Source of the DNA: Mucor racemosus
Lineage: Eukaryota > Mucoromycota > Mucoromycetes > Mucorales > Mucoraceae
DNA: 64,000 nucleotides
Reading direction: 5' to 3'
NCBI GenBank assembly: GCA_027405735.1
Contig: JAPEHQ010000013.1
Location: forward strand, 372,001-436,000
Below are positions 27,183-38,965 of this stretch, one piece after another; position 1 is the first letter of the stretch, and each line of letters begins with the position of its first letter. Below the pieces are notes generated by a model that worked only from the letters and a program-made list of their open reading frames with translations, did no database searches and had not been told where the DNA came from. The translations under genes and the position numbers were made by a program.

Positions 27183-27670
27183 GTGCAGCTTTATTTGCAT
27201 TATTTTGATTTATTGTAAACGTATTTTTGATGGAGTAACAATACATCATACAGAAATCTTTAAAAATCAACTAGATGAGTAATCATTTTTATTGATTAAA
27301 AATTGAAATATGAAGACTCTTGTAGATTTTCATTTTTAAAAATACAAAATGTGCAGCATTTTTTTTTGTTTATTTGCATTATTTTACTGGATTCTAGCTA
27401 CAATTTTGATCGAGTAATGATGCATTTTCTCCAAATTTATAAAAATTGACTAAATGACTAATGATTTTAATCACTCCAAAACGAAACATTAACGTATTTG
27501 CGTTTCTGTTTTTTTGGTATTGCAATGTGCGCAAAATGCGCCGTTTTTATTTCCACCTTTCTTCTTAATTGTAGCTGCATTTTCCATGGAGTAATGACAG
27601 ATATACCATCGAAAAACATCCTCAAAAAATGGTTCAAATGACGGGAGCCACTAATATTGCTTAAAATTTG
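27183..27670. repeat. Degenerate tandem repeat, period about 170 bp (left arm)
   Basis: About three diverged units starting near 27183, 27353 and 27529. Each starts with GTGC(A/G)..., then ATTTGCATTATTTT or a similar stretch, then a TAGCTACAATTTT or TAGCTGCATTTTCC segment followed by (G/C)GAGTAATGA, then a loop of variable sequence. Mirrored in the right arm near 29648-30136. No coding frame. Confidence 0.55.
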
Positions 27671-28263
27671 AAAGAGCGTCTAAATTTCTGGGCTATAAAT
27701 CGGCCAGTCATATAGTTCTATCAAAATCTCGAAAAAAAATTAATGTCTTGTTTCAAAATCGACTCTCGGACTTTAAATGGGATCGCGCGCTTTAAGCTCT
27801 AGTCTATTTTAAGCTGTAAATGTGCAAAATACTAGAAATTAGAAAATGTTTCCAACATTTGACAAGAAACTGTATATTTACCGCCACCTGATCATTAAAT
27901 GGTTTTTGTAGCTCATCTAATTCTGCATTAATTTATGGTTTCATATAAAGAATTTTACTCTCAAACTGTTTCATAAATACAGATTCTTTGTGCACCACAG
28001 CTTTGCATTTAAGTCAACTATCTTTCATCAAATCTTAATTTATCTATAACTCAATAAAAAATTTATATTTTTTGAAGATTTAAAAATTATCTAGTAGATA
28101 AAATTGCATAAAATGTACTGGGTATTTACTGCGAATTATTAGTAGATCAGTTTATTCAAGAAACAAAGGTTTTCAATTTTTTAATATTTATTTGCTTACA
28201 GTTACTTAAATCAATATTTAAAACCTAAACTTTTTTGAAAAATAAATTCAAAGCACATTGCAC

Positions 28264-29054
28264 TACAACATTTATTATGCATAAACAGGACGTTTACTTT
28301 GTAATTTTGGTAGTTGTCTTTGCTGTCGTATATTATCAGGTTTGATAAATAATAATTAAAAAAGATTACAATTAAAAAAGAATGAGCAATAAATCAGTTC
28401 TTCAACTGTATAATAAAAACAAGATGCTATTTATTTAGGTATAAAAGTATAGTCTTTTATATTGATTTGACATTAAGATCCTGAGATGTCATTTAAGGCA
28501 CTATTGAACCATTAAATCTGTTTGATAGTAAGCTATGAATTGAAATGGAGGATCAATCGTAATTTAACTGCGCTTGCAGAGCTTGTGAGTTTTCTTGTTT
28601 CAATGATGCGCTAAATGCGCTTTAATGTTGATTTGATAGCTACTTGATTGATTAACTGCTGGGAAAAAATAATATGGTGTTGTAATTGAGTCCAAACCGT
28701 TCTTGGTAACTGCTAGATAAACTTAGTCCGCTAGGGATTTCTTATATCCGATTATTTTTTCAGAATATCTTTATGTTAAATAAAACTAGAAATTTAATCA
28801 AGTAAAGAGATTTCGTTCACTGAAAGGAAATAAAGAGGATCTAAATAACTTTAGTACCTCCCATGAATTTGCTAGATAAATTGTACGAATCAAGAGCGCC
28901 CTTTTTCCAAATGGGGTTTGTTGCTAAAAAATAGGTAATTTGAAATTAGGAATAGCGTCCTAAATCAGTGAAAATCAGCATATACGGAAATGAGGACACT
29001 GAACTTAATAATTAAATGTCGTCCTTATACATGGCCAATGCTGTCGTGCATAAA
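28264..29054. other. Spacer of the inverted repeat (791 bp)
   Basis: Non-palindromic centre. From left to right it contains the remainder of a repeat (CATAAACAGGACGTTTACTT near 28279) also seen at 60770, a truncated family II LTR (28324-28752), and about 300 bp of AT-rich sequence whose reverse complement again resembles the same GGACG...TATATGCTGATTT repeat. The two ends of the spacer are thus related in sequence to each other, but clearly diverged. Confidence 0.7.
28324..28752 (-). mobile_element. Truncated LTR of family II in the palindrome spacer
   Basis: Matches 2048-2579 in the same orientation, from TGTCGTAT through CTTATATCCGAT, and then stops. The last 100 or so bases of the family II LTR, including its TGTTGTATTCC end, are missing, so no target duplication can be assigned. 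Confidence 0.75.
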
Positions 29055-30323
29055 GTGCAATGTGCTTTGAATTTATTTTTCAAAAAAGTTTAGGTTTTAA
29101 ATATTGATTTAAGTAACTGTAAGCAAATAAATATTAAAAAATTGAAAACCTTTGTTTCTTGAATAAACTGATCTACTAATAATTCGCAGTAAATACCCAG
29201 TACATTTTATGCAATTTTATCTACTAGATAATTTTTAAATCTTCAAAAAATATAAATTTTTTATTGAGTTATAGATAAATTAAGATTTGATGAAAGATAG
29301 TTGACTTAAATGCAAAGCTGTGGTGCACAAAGAATCTGTATTTATGAAACAGTTTGAGAGTAAAATTCTTTATATGAAACCATAAATTAATGCAGAATTA
29401 GATGAGCTACAAAAACCATTTAATGATCAGGTGGCGGTAAATATACAGTTTCTTGTCAAATGTTGGAAACATTTTCTAATTTCTAGTATTTTGCACATTT
29501 ACAGCTTAAAAATAGACTAGAGCTTAAAGCGCGCGATCCCATTTAAAGTCCGAGAGTCGATTTTGAAACAAGACATTAATTTTTTTTCGAGATTTTGATA
29601 GAACTATATGACTGGCCGATTTATAGCCCAGAAATTTAGACGCTCTTTCAAATTTTAAGCAATATTAGTGGCTCCCGTCATTTGAACCATTTTTTGAGGA
29701 TGTTTTTCGATGGTATATCTGTCATTACTCCATGGAAAATGCAGCTACAATTAAGAAGAAAGGTGGAAATAAAAACGGCGCATTTTGCGCACATTGCAAT
29801 ACCAAAAAAACAGAAACGCAAATACGTTAATGTTTCGTTTTGGAGTGATTAAAATCATTAGTCATTTAGTCAATTTTTATAAATTTGGAGAAAATGCATC
29901 ATTACTCGATCAAAATTGTAGCTAGAATCCAGTAAAATAATGCAAATAAACAAAAAAAAATGCTGCACATTTTGTATTTTTAAAAATGAAAATCTACAAG
30001 AGTCTTCATATTTCAATTTTTAATCAATAAAAATGATTACTCATCTAGTTGATTTTTAAAGATTTCTGTATGATGTATTGTTACTCCATCAAAAATACGT
30101 TTACAATAAATCAAAATAATGCAAATAAAGCTGCACATTTGCATCAAAGTGAGGCATTATAAAATACAGCTTGAAAAAGACATAATGCTGTTTACTGGAA
30201 CTTTGCGAATGACCAATTATTTGACATCTCTGGCTATTGTAAATGTGAAATGCTTTTACCAAGCTTTTAAATGCAACGTATTTAATTTGCTGATATTTAT
30301 ATTCAATTCTGTATATAATGATG

Positions 30324-31522
30324 TGTCATAACCAAGTATCTAATGAATTATTCTGCTTAAATCTACCTTTTATTGTATAAATTGAGTAAGTGTTTATATA
30401 TGTTTTGGTAAGGATAGATTAGGTCGAGACAAGGAGCACTTTTATAGATATGATTCAAGATGAGTCATTCCTATTATAATGTAATTAGTATTTCTGAGTA
30501 TATAGATCTGATCTAACATTAGTAGCGGCTAAATGTTAGTGTAGTTGTGGTAGTTGTAATCTTACTTTTGAATTTTTCGTTGTATACTGTCTTCTGTTAT
30601 AACATATAATAAAGATCTTCAAAACGTTTATAGTTGGTACAGATATCAATATAATAGTAAATTAAAAATAAAGACTTTTGGATCTTTGAACATCATATGA
30701 TGTGGCGAGGGTAATTCCCAAATAAGAACTAAACGAGAAATGAATACGTGATAATGGCATTAGGATTATTTATTTTTCTAATATATAGAGAGGACGTTTT
30801 TTCAATGAGCCACATCTGTGATATATTAGATTGCCATTAAATAGAGAACAAAATAGATATAATATCTTTGTAGTTGTGTAGTTGATAACGCCTTGAATTC
30901 TGTTGACCTTCGTTAAAAATTTTGCTCTGCTTTATTAATGACAGCATTGAGTCGTGATACTTGATCTGAAGCCTGGATTTTTGGGATATAACTTTTGAGA
31001 ATTATTTGTACGTGGATCTTTAAGCCTTGATTTTTTAGCTTTGAGTTGATACCTATTCGAGATTGTCATGTAGTAGTGATGCAATATCCATTTATTATTC
31101 TAAAGACTTATGTGGACATACTGTATACAGTAAGTTACCGTAGATTGATAGTTTTCTTTGTATGACGAAGAATGTTATATGTAAATGAGTATTTTAAACG
31201 TATCTGTTTAGGAAAATTTTTATTTAGCTATATACATGGAGTGAAATTATCATGAAGCCTATTTAACTTTGTTTTGTATATATATGTGCTCGTTCTTATT
31301 AATTTTGTTTAATATACACAATAAATAACTTGAAAATAAAGTTGAAACTACATATATTTATTGAGTATACTGTAGGTAAAAAAGATAATGAATCCGTCTT
31401 GAAAGACATCAGTATTTAGGGTATTTATATACTTTGGAAGCGCGGATATAGAGTCTACAATACAGAGTGTATGAAAGAATGATTTTATAAACTTAAGGAA
31501 CTAGTGGAGGATTACAACAACA
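30324..31522 (-). mobile_element. Mirror copy of the possible 1.2 kb LTR (right arm)
   Basis: Reverse-complement counterpart of 25795-26995, with the TGATG form of the same flanking pentamer on both sides. It adds no independent evidence for an LTR, because it was copied with the arm. Confidence 0.4.
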
Positions 31523-32250
31523 TGATGATATAATAGATTGACCAGAGCAAGTTTAGTAGGATGCAACCAAGTTAAGTATATAGAATATTAATGCTTGATT
31601 AATTTTAGACAATGAACGTTTATACAAATGGAATAGCTGAATTCCATTTCCAGGAACGAATTCATGGTTGACTCAACTTCAGGATCTCAGGCTACTACAC
31701 CATTTTATCATAGACTAAATGTAACATAACTAAATGAAATAAAGTTGCAATACATCATTAATAACCTCATGCTTATCATTCTATGCTAAGAATCATGTCT
31801 AAATAACCCTTTGAGCACTTCTATTAGTAATACATGTACCCAGTTTAGTCTATGTCCTAAACAACTGCAACTAATTCTCACTGAATACGCATGGTAATAC
31901 GAATATATTATTATCTTATAGTGGAATACGGTGTAGTGATACGCTCATACTACAATGGTGAATCTCGCATATTGCATGCATACTCCAACGCTTTATTCAA
32001 GATTTCATACTTTCTACGGGCTCTCTATATTCCTAAATCTTTTTTCATTTGCACATTTTGAAAATATTACCATCATATTATAATATTTTCAAATTTTTTT
32101 CATTGCTTACATAATTTCTTCTACACTAAAAAAAATATGGACGTATTATCTGCAGGGAAACCGAGGTAATACGGACTTTAGTCACGGTGCAAAAAAAAAT
32201 TGTTACCATAGTTGATATATATAAACTAAAAGCAAAAAAATCATCAGAAA

Positions 32251-32323
32251 GGGGGGTTGGCTCAATTGGTAGAGCGTCAGATTCCAAATCTGAAGGTCAA
32301 GAGTTCGATTCTCTTACTCCTCA
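32251..32323 (+). tRNA. tRNA-Trp(CCA), right arm copy
   Basis: 73 nt, identical to the reverse complement of 24994-25066. The A-box (TGGCTCAATTGG) and B-box (GTTCGATTC) internal promoter elements are intact. T-runs follow within 15 nt (ATATTTTTGTTTTTG), giving a Pol III terminator. Both copies should be transcribable. Confidence 0.93.
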
Positions 32324-32821
32324 AGTAATATTTTTGTTTTTGTTCATTATAGAGGTGTTTGTAGCATTTTATTTTCGACATCCATTTTATATTTTTATCA
32401 GCTCATTTTAGACATTTCAATTCAGTATACTGTCAGGTACACACATACCTTGTGTGTAGCCTTTTTAATTAGTATAAAATATCAAAACATACAATAATAA
32501 TAAAGATAATCTTTTATCTCATATGTAATCTTTTGTATACATTTATTTGAATCTACTGTAAAACATATATCTCAGCACACGACAATACATAATCATGTTC
32601 AAAAAGAACATTTAATAGGTATTTTGTCTTGCATCTTGTATTTTATTTCTCACCTATATTTTTGGTTACATTTTATCTTGATTTCATTTTTGACATTCTT
32701 TTCTTTACATTCACTATATATATTGCAAAATCCCTAAAACTATATCTATACATATTTCATTTTTACTTTATTTGTTTTATGTACAATAGGATGTGTCAAT
32801 TTCAAAGTTTGATAGATTCTG

Positions 32822-32855
<34 letters not shown>

Positions 32856-33070
32856 GATCAATAGATATTGATGTCCTCAAATTATAATACGAATAAATGA
32901 ATATACTTTAGGATTTACTACCAAAAAGTGGTAGATGTATTGTGTATTGGTTATTTTAAGGATTTAAGCTAGTCATAAAACTAGCCGTTCTATCTCGCTA
33001 CGCTTAATTACGGCGTCGCCCTGGGAGAAGGGGTGGAGGAGCTCGCTTTTGTAATTTTTTTAATGAATAT

Positions 33071-33733
33071 TGTGCTGAACTAGGATACTATTTCCCCACA
33101 TAAGAAATTAAATGTTATCTCACATAAAACCATGCTCTAATATTTCAATAGAGATAACATGAATTTAACAGTAAATACAGAAAGTATTAGTAATTTAACA
33201 TATAAATAAAATAGACCGAATCATAAACAAAGCAAATTGATTCATAAAATAAGCTGAAGAAACACATAGATCAAAGTAAGGATTGCTCTATGCGGATCAT
33301 TAACAAATATGCCAAAAAACGGGCATTAAAAGACCGCCTTGATTATGTAAATCAAGAAGCTCAATATAAACTTTAAAATCACAAACAAACTAATTGATTT
33401 ACCAAAAAGAATAAACATATGGATATTGCATGAAGACAATGGAATCATGCTTCAATCATTTAATAAGTAGCATGATGATATATGTATGGAATGCAGCATT
33501 GTCTGATTCGCATGTTAAACATCACGGTTTGACAGAAGTCCTAAGTTGGTAATTCGGTTATTCCTAATTCTGATAGATCACTGACAGTTACGGTGCAACT
33601 CCCAGATATAACAAAAGCACAACTAATATAAATAGAGTAGAAATATAGACCTATTGCACACTATCCATTTTTTGAATACAGAAGGATTTAAACTGTATCT
33701 TTTTTCAAAGCTTTTATTCTACATTTTACTGCA
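33071..33733 (+). mobile_element. Solo LTR, family III (663 bp), TSD aatat, right arm only
   Basis: The sequence starts TGTGCTGAAC and ends TTTTACTGCA, and is flanked by AATAT at 33066-33070 and 33734-33738. In the left arm the uninterrupted target (TGAATATATCAT, reverse-complemented near 24238-24250) is preserved, so the empty site is visible within the same window. A TATAAATAG motif near 33632 suggests plus orientation. A 3' fragment of a related LTR lies at about 3020-3085. Confidence 0.9.
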
Positions 33734-33747
33734 AATATATCATATGA

Positions 33748-34744
33748 TTAGCAACTCTACCTTGTTACCCTTGATTATTGATTCCAATGATGGCCATGTT
33801 TATTTTTATGGCATTGGAATAGTAGAGTTGTTGTCGAGCCCAACTTATACTAGTAAATTTGGCTGGCAAAACCCGGCTCGATACCAATACTGCATTGGAG
33901 ATAAAGAGATAAAACGAAAAATTAATGTAAATCAACTCTAGCGCGACAATTAGAAAGTAAAGATTTATTGTCATCAAATAAACTATTGCACAGTACTAAA
34001 AGGTGTAAAGATTTACAGTAATAAACTTGAATCGAGTGAGTACAGCATCGTAGATTCTTAAAGAAGTTTTTAAATATAGTAAAATCTCTTATTTTTAAGA
34101 CCTACAAGGCTTACAGGCGGAATATTAATTTCAAAAATTATTCTTGTCCAGATCATCAATTTTGATACTTTTCGTTTTTTTTTTTCTAATTTTGCAAATT
34201 TATAGTCAATTATACTACCGATCATAAAAAAAAATACGAACATATACCAAATTTTGCGCTCTATTTGCTCAATAAAAAACAACCAACATTTTTATTGAAA
34301 AATATTACATGAAAACCCTTTAACCAAAAAACCGTTTTTGAGACAAAAGTACAAAGTTTCATTACTTAACTTTTAATATTAAGCTTTTATAAAATGTGTA
34401 TTAGTTATAGCTACAATTTTCTCTCACATTATAGTATATTTAAACCTTGATTTTGGTATCAAAATTTGATTTTTCTGTTTTTTGATAAAAATCATGAGTG
34501 TTGGTAAGGATAAAATGAGCCCAGAAAATGTTCGCTACAAAAACTGAATTTTCAGACCGCGCATGGTTAAATATAAGAAAAAGTTGAAAAAAATACTTTT
34601 TTTTTATTAAAAACTTAGATATATCATAGTATATAAGAGACCTAATAGTTCGATATTGCCAGGTTCAATTACGGCGTTGCCCTGCGGGCTAGATTTTGCA
34701 ATTTTTTTCAATGAATATATGATTTGACAGATAGTTTTCCTAGT
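33748..34744 (+). repeat. DIC-rep copy B' (right arm mirror)
   Basis: Mirror image of 23240-24236. The dynein-like remnant is in plus sense near 33764-33820. Confidence 0.7.
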
Positions 34745-35509
34745 TTTAAATAAACTACATTTACTATATCAGTAAGCAATGTTATAAAGTTTTAATTTTA
34801 TAATTTAGATGAAACACTACTTGCTCTAGTTCTATGGCACTGTGAAATATGTTAAGATCCGTATTTTGATGAGTTTTGGCACTCTTAATCTCTTAATTGC
34901 CCCCCCCCAAACAGAGTTGATTTTACAAATTTTAAATTTTAAAGAGGATTTAAAGTCGATCAAAACAAATTTAACGTCAATATTATTTATGCTATTTCAT
35001 CTAAAAATATATTCATACTTGCTGAAATTTTTTAATTGACACAATTCATCTAAATTATTCATTTTATCGCACATTTTTGTTAGTGATATCGATTTGAATA
35101 ATAATGCGATTTTACGTTCCGCATGAAATTCTCAAAAATACCCAAATGACAATTTTCATTAGTTGATATACCGTATACCTCTTTCTTGTATTAAATAATA
35201 GATAAAAATATATATGTTTATTTTTTTAAGCATGGTTTTCATAAATAACATGATTTTTCAAAAAATTCTGGTCATTTTTGCCTTGGTATATATAGAGATA
35301 GAGACATGTAGAGATGTAGAGATGTAGAGATGTAGAGATGTAGATGAATAAACTTGGTATTTGAGATTGGCGCCTCTTATTATATTGGACATTTATACAG
35401 TTGGACAACTTAAAACCTGGTGCTCATTTAATAGATATCACTGCACTGGCAATATTCTATTAGTTTTCTTTTATCTTTATTTTTAATACATCGCCGTTAT
35501 AAACATTAT

Positions 35510-35814
35510 CTGTTACAATATATACTCATTTAAATTGGGGGCTGAATTGATCAATCTCGAGACTTTCCTAAATCAACAACTGCAAGCATGCCTAATTTAG
35601 AAGCATAATTTGTGCTGTATCAGGATCATCCATAATCGGGATTGAAAGTATATCATGTGTTTGAAAAAATCAATCCTCTCTTTCTAAATAATAAATGTAT
35701 TACTCGAGAATTCACATCACCAGATAATTATAAAAAAAAATGGAATGAAATTGCTTTATTTTTTTTATATACGTATACATTCATTAATTTATAGAAAAGT
35801 TACATAATTAATAG

Positions 35815-35845
<31 letters not shown>

Positions 35846-35937
35846 AATCTAAAATTTGTGTTTTTGAAAAAAAAAAAGAAAATCGTGCGTTAATTTGTGT
35901 GTGTATATATTGTAGAAAATGAGAAAAGAAATGCCAT

Positions 35938-35969
<32 letters not shown>

Positions 35970-36175
35970 GGAGTATAAAAGGAGAATATAGTAGCAAGCG
36001 GGGCTGTTTTGAAGGAGAGGTATACTTGATAAGGAGATATTGTTGTATAACGAATCAAGGGGTTAATTGAAAAAAGAAAAAAAAAAAGAGATAAGAAAGA
36101 GTGTGTACATGTATATTAACATGGCATAGTAGCAGCAAAGAATAGAATATAAAAATAACATTAAAATTACATAAT
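35510..36175. other. Unique flank and 3' region of the MUB1-like gene
   Basis: AT-rich sequence with an (ATA)n microsatellite near 35938-35967 and long A-runs near 35818-35835. No gene seen. Confidence 0.5.
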
Positions 36176-38009
36176 TCATAGTTCCATATGTACGCCCATA
36201 TCCATAAGCATAGTTGTGGTGTCTGATCCTTCGGCATTGTCTGTACCTTGTTCAATGAGTGTCATATTAGAAATACTACTATTACTACTAGTATTACGAT
36301 GACTAGATGATGAATGCGTAGGTAAAGTATTATTTGAATCTTGTGTTTGTTGTTGTTGTTGTTGTTGTCGTTGTTGGGGCTGTTGATCTTGTTGAGATGG
36401 TTGATGTTGATGTATTGTATTATTACGAGGTATACCAATGACAATATCAAAGGTGTGCTGATTCTGACGAACTGGATGATGATACACTCTTGTTGTTGTA
36501 GTGGTAGAAGGAGTGGCACCTGGTGAATTGGCCGATACTGATGCAGTGATAGTAGTAGTTAAACCAACGGAATTAACCGAGGCGGCGGTTGTAGAAACAG
36601 GACTTGCAGTAATATTGGAGATAGATGTAGTTGCAGCAGGACTAACGACATGAGAAGTGATGGGAACAGTATTGGATCTACCATGAGTGGTAGCAGTGGT
36701 TGTAGTGGCTGTAGTGGAGATAGTAGCAGGTGTGGTAGCAGCAGTGGCAGCAGTAGTATTGGTATCACGAACAATGGAGGAATGTCTTTCAACGCACCAC
36801 CAACGATGTCCATCAGCCCAAGCCTTAGATTGGCAAGCCTTTGAACAGTATTTTGCTTTTCTACATCTTCTACATTTGGCAAACTCACGAGGTTGAGATT
36901 CCCATTTGCCACAAGACATATTAGCACAACGTCTTATACCACCGCGCGTTTCATCTTTACGGCATGCATTTCGCATAATGACACCAGCCCAATATTGTAT
37001 AGGTCCAGGGTGAATTCTATGACAAAACTTTTCTACTACGCTAAATACATTTTTGATGTACGCAGTATTAAATAAATCACGAATATGGGGGTATTTAGAA
37101 AGATAAGCCAGCAATTGTAAGCACAACAAGACATCTTCTTCTCGATGAAATACATTTTCCAATTCTGGGAATTTAGGGTCTTGTCTTTCTTTGTGAATAC
37201 GTCTGTAACGCCTTTGAGCGGGATCTACCTTAACATAGGGAAATGTAGAGCGACGTAATGCTGCTTTAGTTGGAGATACTGAGGGTAATTTGGTAATTGA
37301 GTTTTGATTTTGTGGTTGCTGTTGAGATGTTGATGCAGAAGACGATGAAGAGGTGGAAGAGGACAATGGAGTAGTATCTATATAATATGGGAAATTTTTT
37401 ATTTTGATTAGTGATACAGAAAATAAAAAAAAAAAAAAATAGAAAAAAAGAAATGCATAGTCGGAATACCAACCTAATAAGCCTTTGGATAAGATACCAC
37501 TAGATGTAGATGGCGAAGAAGAAATAGGATCTACAACAACAACAACAACAAGAAATTAATAAGCATGAAAAATATAAATGGATATATTCATTACCTCGCT
37601 TAATCTCTTTTTTTCCATTAATAATCTCGTAAGATTTTGTAAAGTTACCGAGTATAGTCAATACAAAAGGGATTACACCAGTATCCACTACCTTTGTTCT
37701 TATTTGCTCAGTGCCCCTTACGCCGACATTTACAATAGATTGAAATGCAAGAGTCCATTTCCATAAAGTAAGCCTGTCTGATCTGCTAGATGTTTGAGAC
37801 AAGATGCGAACTAGTTTTTCTAATCCACCATCCAAACATAAAATCTCTCTAATACGTGGTGAAGTTGAAGTTAAATAGGCTAAATGGGTTAGCGAATTAA
37901 CAAGAGGTAAGGTGGCAGTACAATCTAAAGCTCTTCTATCATAAAGAGCAGAAGTAATACATACGGCTGCTCTACTTTGAGAAGGAAAACAAAGATTAGG
38001 CTCTCTCAT
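36176..38009 (-). CDS. MUB1: MYND zinc-finger protein, MUB1/SamB family
   Basis: Three exons, 37595-38009, 37474-37530 and 36176-37377, give 557 aa. The N-terminus has NLCFPSQSRAAVCITSALYD and LPLVNSLTHLAYLTSTS, the strongly conserved opening of fungal SamB/Mub1 proteins (armadillo-like helices). A MYND finger lies at about residues 310-350, with the cysteine series in CANMSCGKW, FAKCRRCRKAKYCSKACQ and a final HRWWC. In yeast, Mub1 works with the E3 Ubr2 and the E2 Rad6 to ubiquitinate Rpn4, and SamB in Aspergillus affects growth polarity. The C-terminal 200 residues are Thr/Ser/Gln-rich low complexity. The stop is in AT-rich sequence just outside the inverted repeat. Confidence 0.92.
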
Positions 38010-38193
38010 AGTAATTAAAAATTATTAAGGAGGGAAAAAAGGGAAAAAAGTAGAAAGAGAAAAGAAAGAGCAAGAGGCAGAAAGGAAAGGGAAATAAATA
38101 AATAAGCGGCACTTTTATTATTATTAATATATTGCACCAATCAATTTAACAATGCTGTACGTCATGGAACTCCGTTGTGAATACATGAAAGGT

Positions 38194-38965
38194 TTATTCT
38201 TTCAATGGATAATATGTATTTGATGGTTTAGCAACATCTACGTCGTAAAGTGGTGGTGATATAGTAATGCTAGTGCTGTAGGATGGTGGAATATTTGATG
38301 AGAAATGATGCAATAGATTATAGCGATCATCGAACTCGATAGTGATGGCCTGATTGCATTTTGTTAAATAATCTGATTCTAGATTCATGTCACAACTTAC
38401 ATAGGAGGATGATGGATGAGTGGATATCTGCTGTTCAGGAGTCAAAAAAGTCAATCTAAAATTGATACCGCGTACATTTTCAGTTGCATTCATGCAACTA
38501 CAAAGATGGATCATAGCAGATTCAAACTAGTAGCAGCAAGAATAATTAATGATATATTTCTCTTTGGTACATTGCATTCATGCAAGCCAACTGACCTTGC
38601 TCTTTTGTCTCTTTCTGTAATAGATAACAATAATACTCGTAAATAAAAATGTAAATGGCAATGTTAATAAAAATCCAATTTGATGTGTACGGTGAATTGC
38701 AACGATCACTGCGGCTAAGATTAACGTTGCTAAGCAAATGAGGTAGTAATTGATTGATCCTGTAAAAGATGTTGGAGGAGGATAATGCCAAGCTGCGGTA
38801 TTAAATGTGTTGATTGTAGCAGTAAATTCATGAGGACTCATCTATAAAAAATGCTTAATCATCAATTGGGTTTATAGTGAAATACAAACTTACAAATCCC
38901 TCTAAATCAAGAGTATATTGATCTGCAAAGCGATTTCCACTGTAAACACAATGCAATGATTTCAT
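38194..38965 (-). CDS. Two-helix membrane protein, possibly Erf4/GOLGA7-like
   Basis: Exons 38894-38965, 38596-38841 and 38194-38526 join in frame to 216 aa. The sequence SGNRFADQYTLDLEGFMSPH, then EFTATINTFN, resembles the Erf4/GOLGA7 motif (LEGRI....F..TINTIN). Two hydrophobic helices follow (YYLICLATLILAAVIVAI and IGFLLTLPFTFLFTSIIVIY), then a basic YYRKRQKSK and a cysteine-containing segment HLCSCMNATENVRGINF. Erf4 proteins are partners of DHHC palmitoyl-transferases at the ER. The assignment is inferred from one motif plus the hairpin topology. The chosen ATG may not be the true start: an acceptor-like TTTACAG lies only 25 nt into the first exon, and an upstream exon near 39050-39105 (MSPSKTDWLIVEND) could not be joined in frame. 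Confidence 0.6.

Larger units (their letters stand above)
22472..28263 (+). repeat. Left arm of large inverted repeat (5.8 kb)
   Basis: Reverse complement of 29055-35509. Paired coordinates sum to about 57981 at the outside, 57984 between the poly-G/C tract and the LTR insertion point, and 57317-57319 inside. The change of about 667 is explained by the solo LTR in the right arm. Differences noticed are few: poly-G length near 23075, poly-T length near 24470, and a one-base difference near 27807. Frames of 60-74 codons are identical in both arms. The arm contains DIC-rep copy B, a tRNA-Trp gene, an LTR-like element and a degenerate tandem repeat. It carries no protein gene. Confidence 0.92.
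29055..35509 (-). repeat. Right arm of large inverted repeat
   Basis: Reverse complement of 22472-28263 plus a 668 bp insertion (solo LTR and duplicated target) at 33071-33738. Outside 35509 the sequence no longer matches the left flank. It contains mirrored copies of every element described for the left arm. Confidence 0.92.

Noticed and set aside
26988..27200. Identical 70-codon open frames in both palindrome arms (also 24906-25130/32187-32411 and others)
   Set aside because: Their identity only reflects arm identity. One pair overlaps the tRNA gene, none has a motif or plausible promoter, and composition is that of AT-rich noncoding DNA.
22472..35509. Interpretation of the inverted repeat as a DNA transposon with giant terminal inverted repeats
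   Set aside because: No target duplication at the outer edges and no transposase in the spacer; the arms contain unrelated older elements and tRNA genes.
36262..36927. Open frames overlapping the MUB1-like gene in other frames and strands
   Set aside because: They are shadows of Thr/Ser-rich codon repeats. The MYND-containing frame explains the region.
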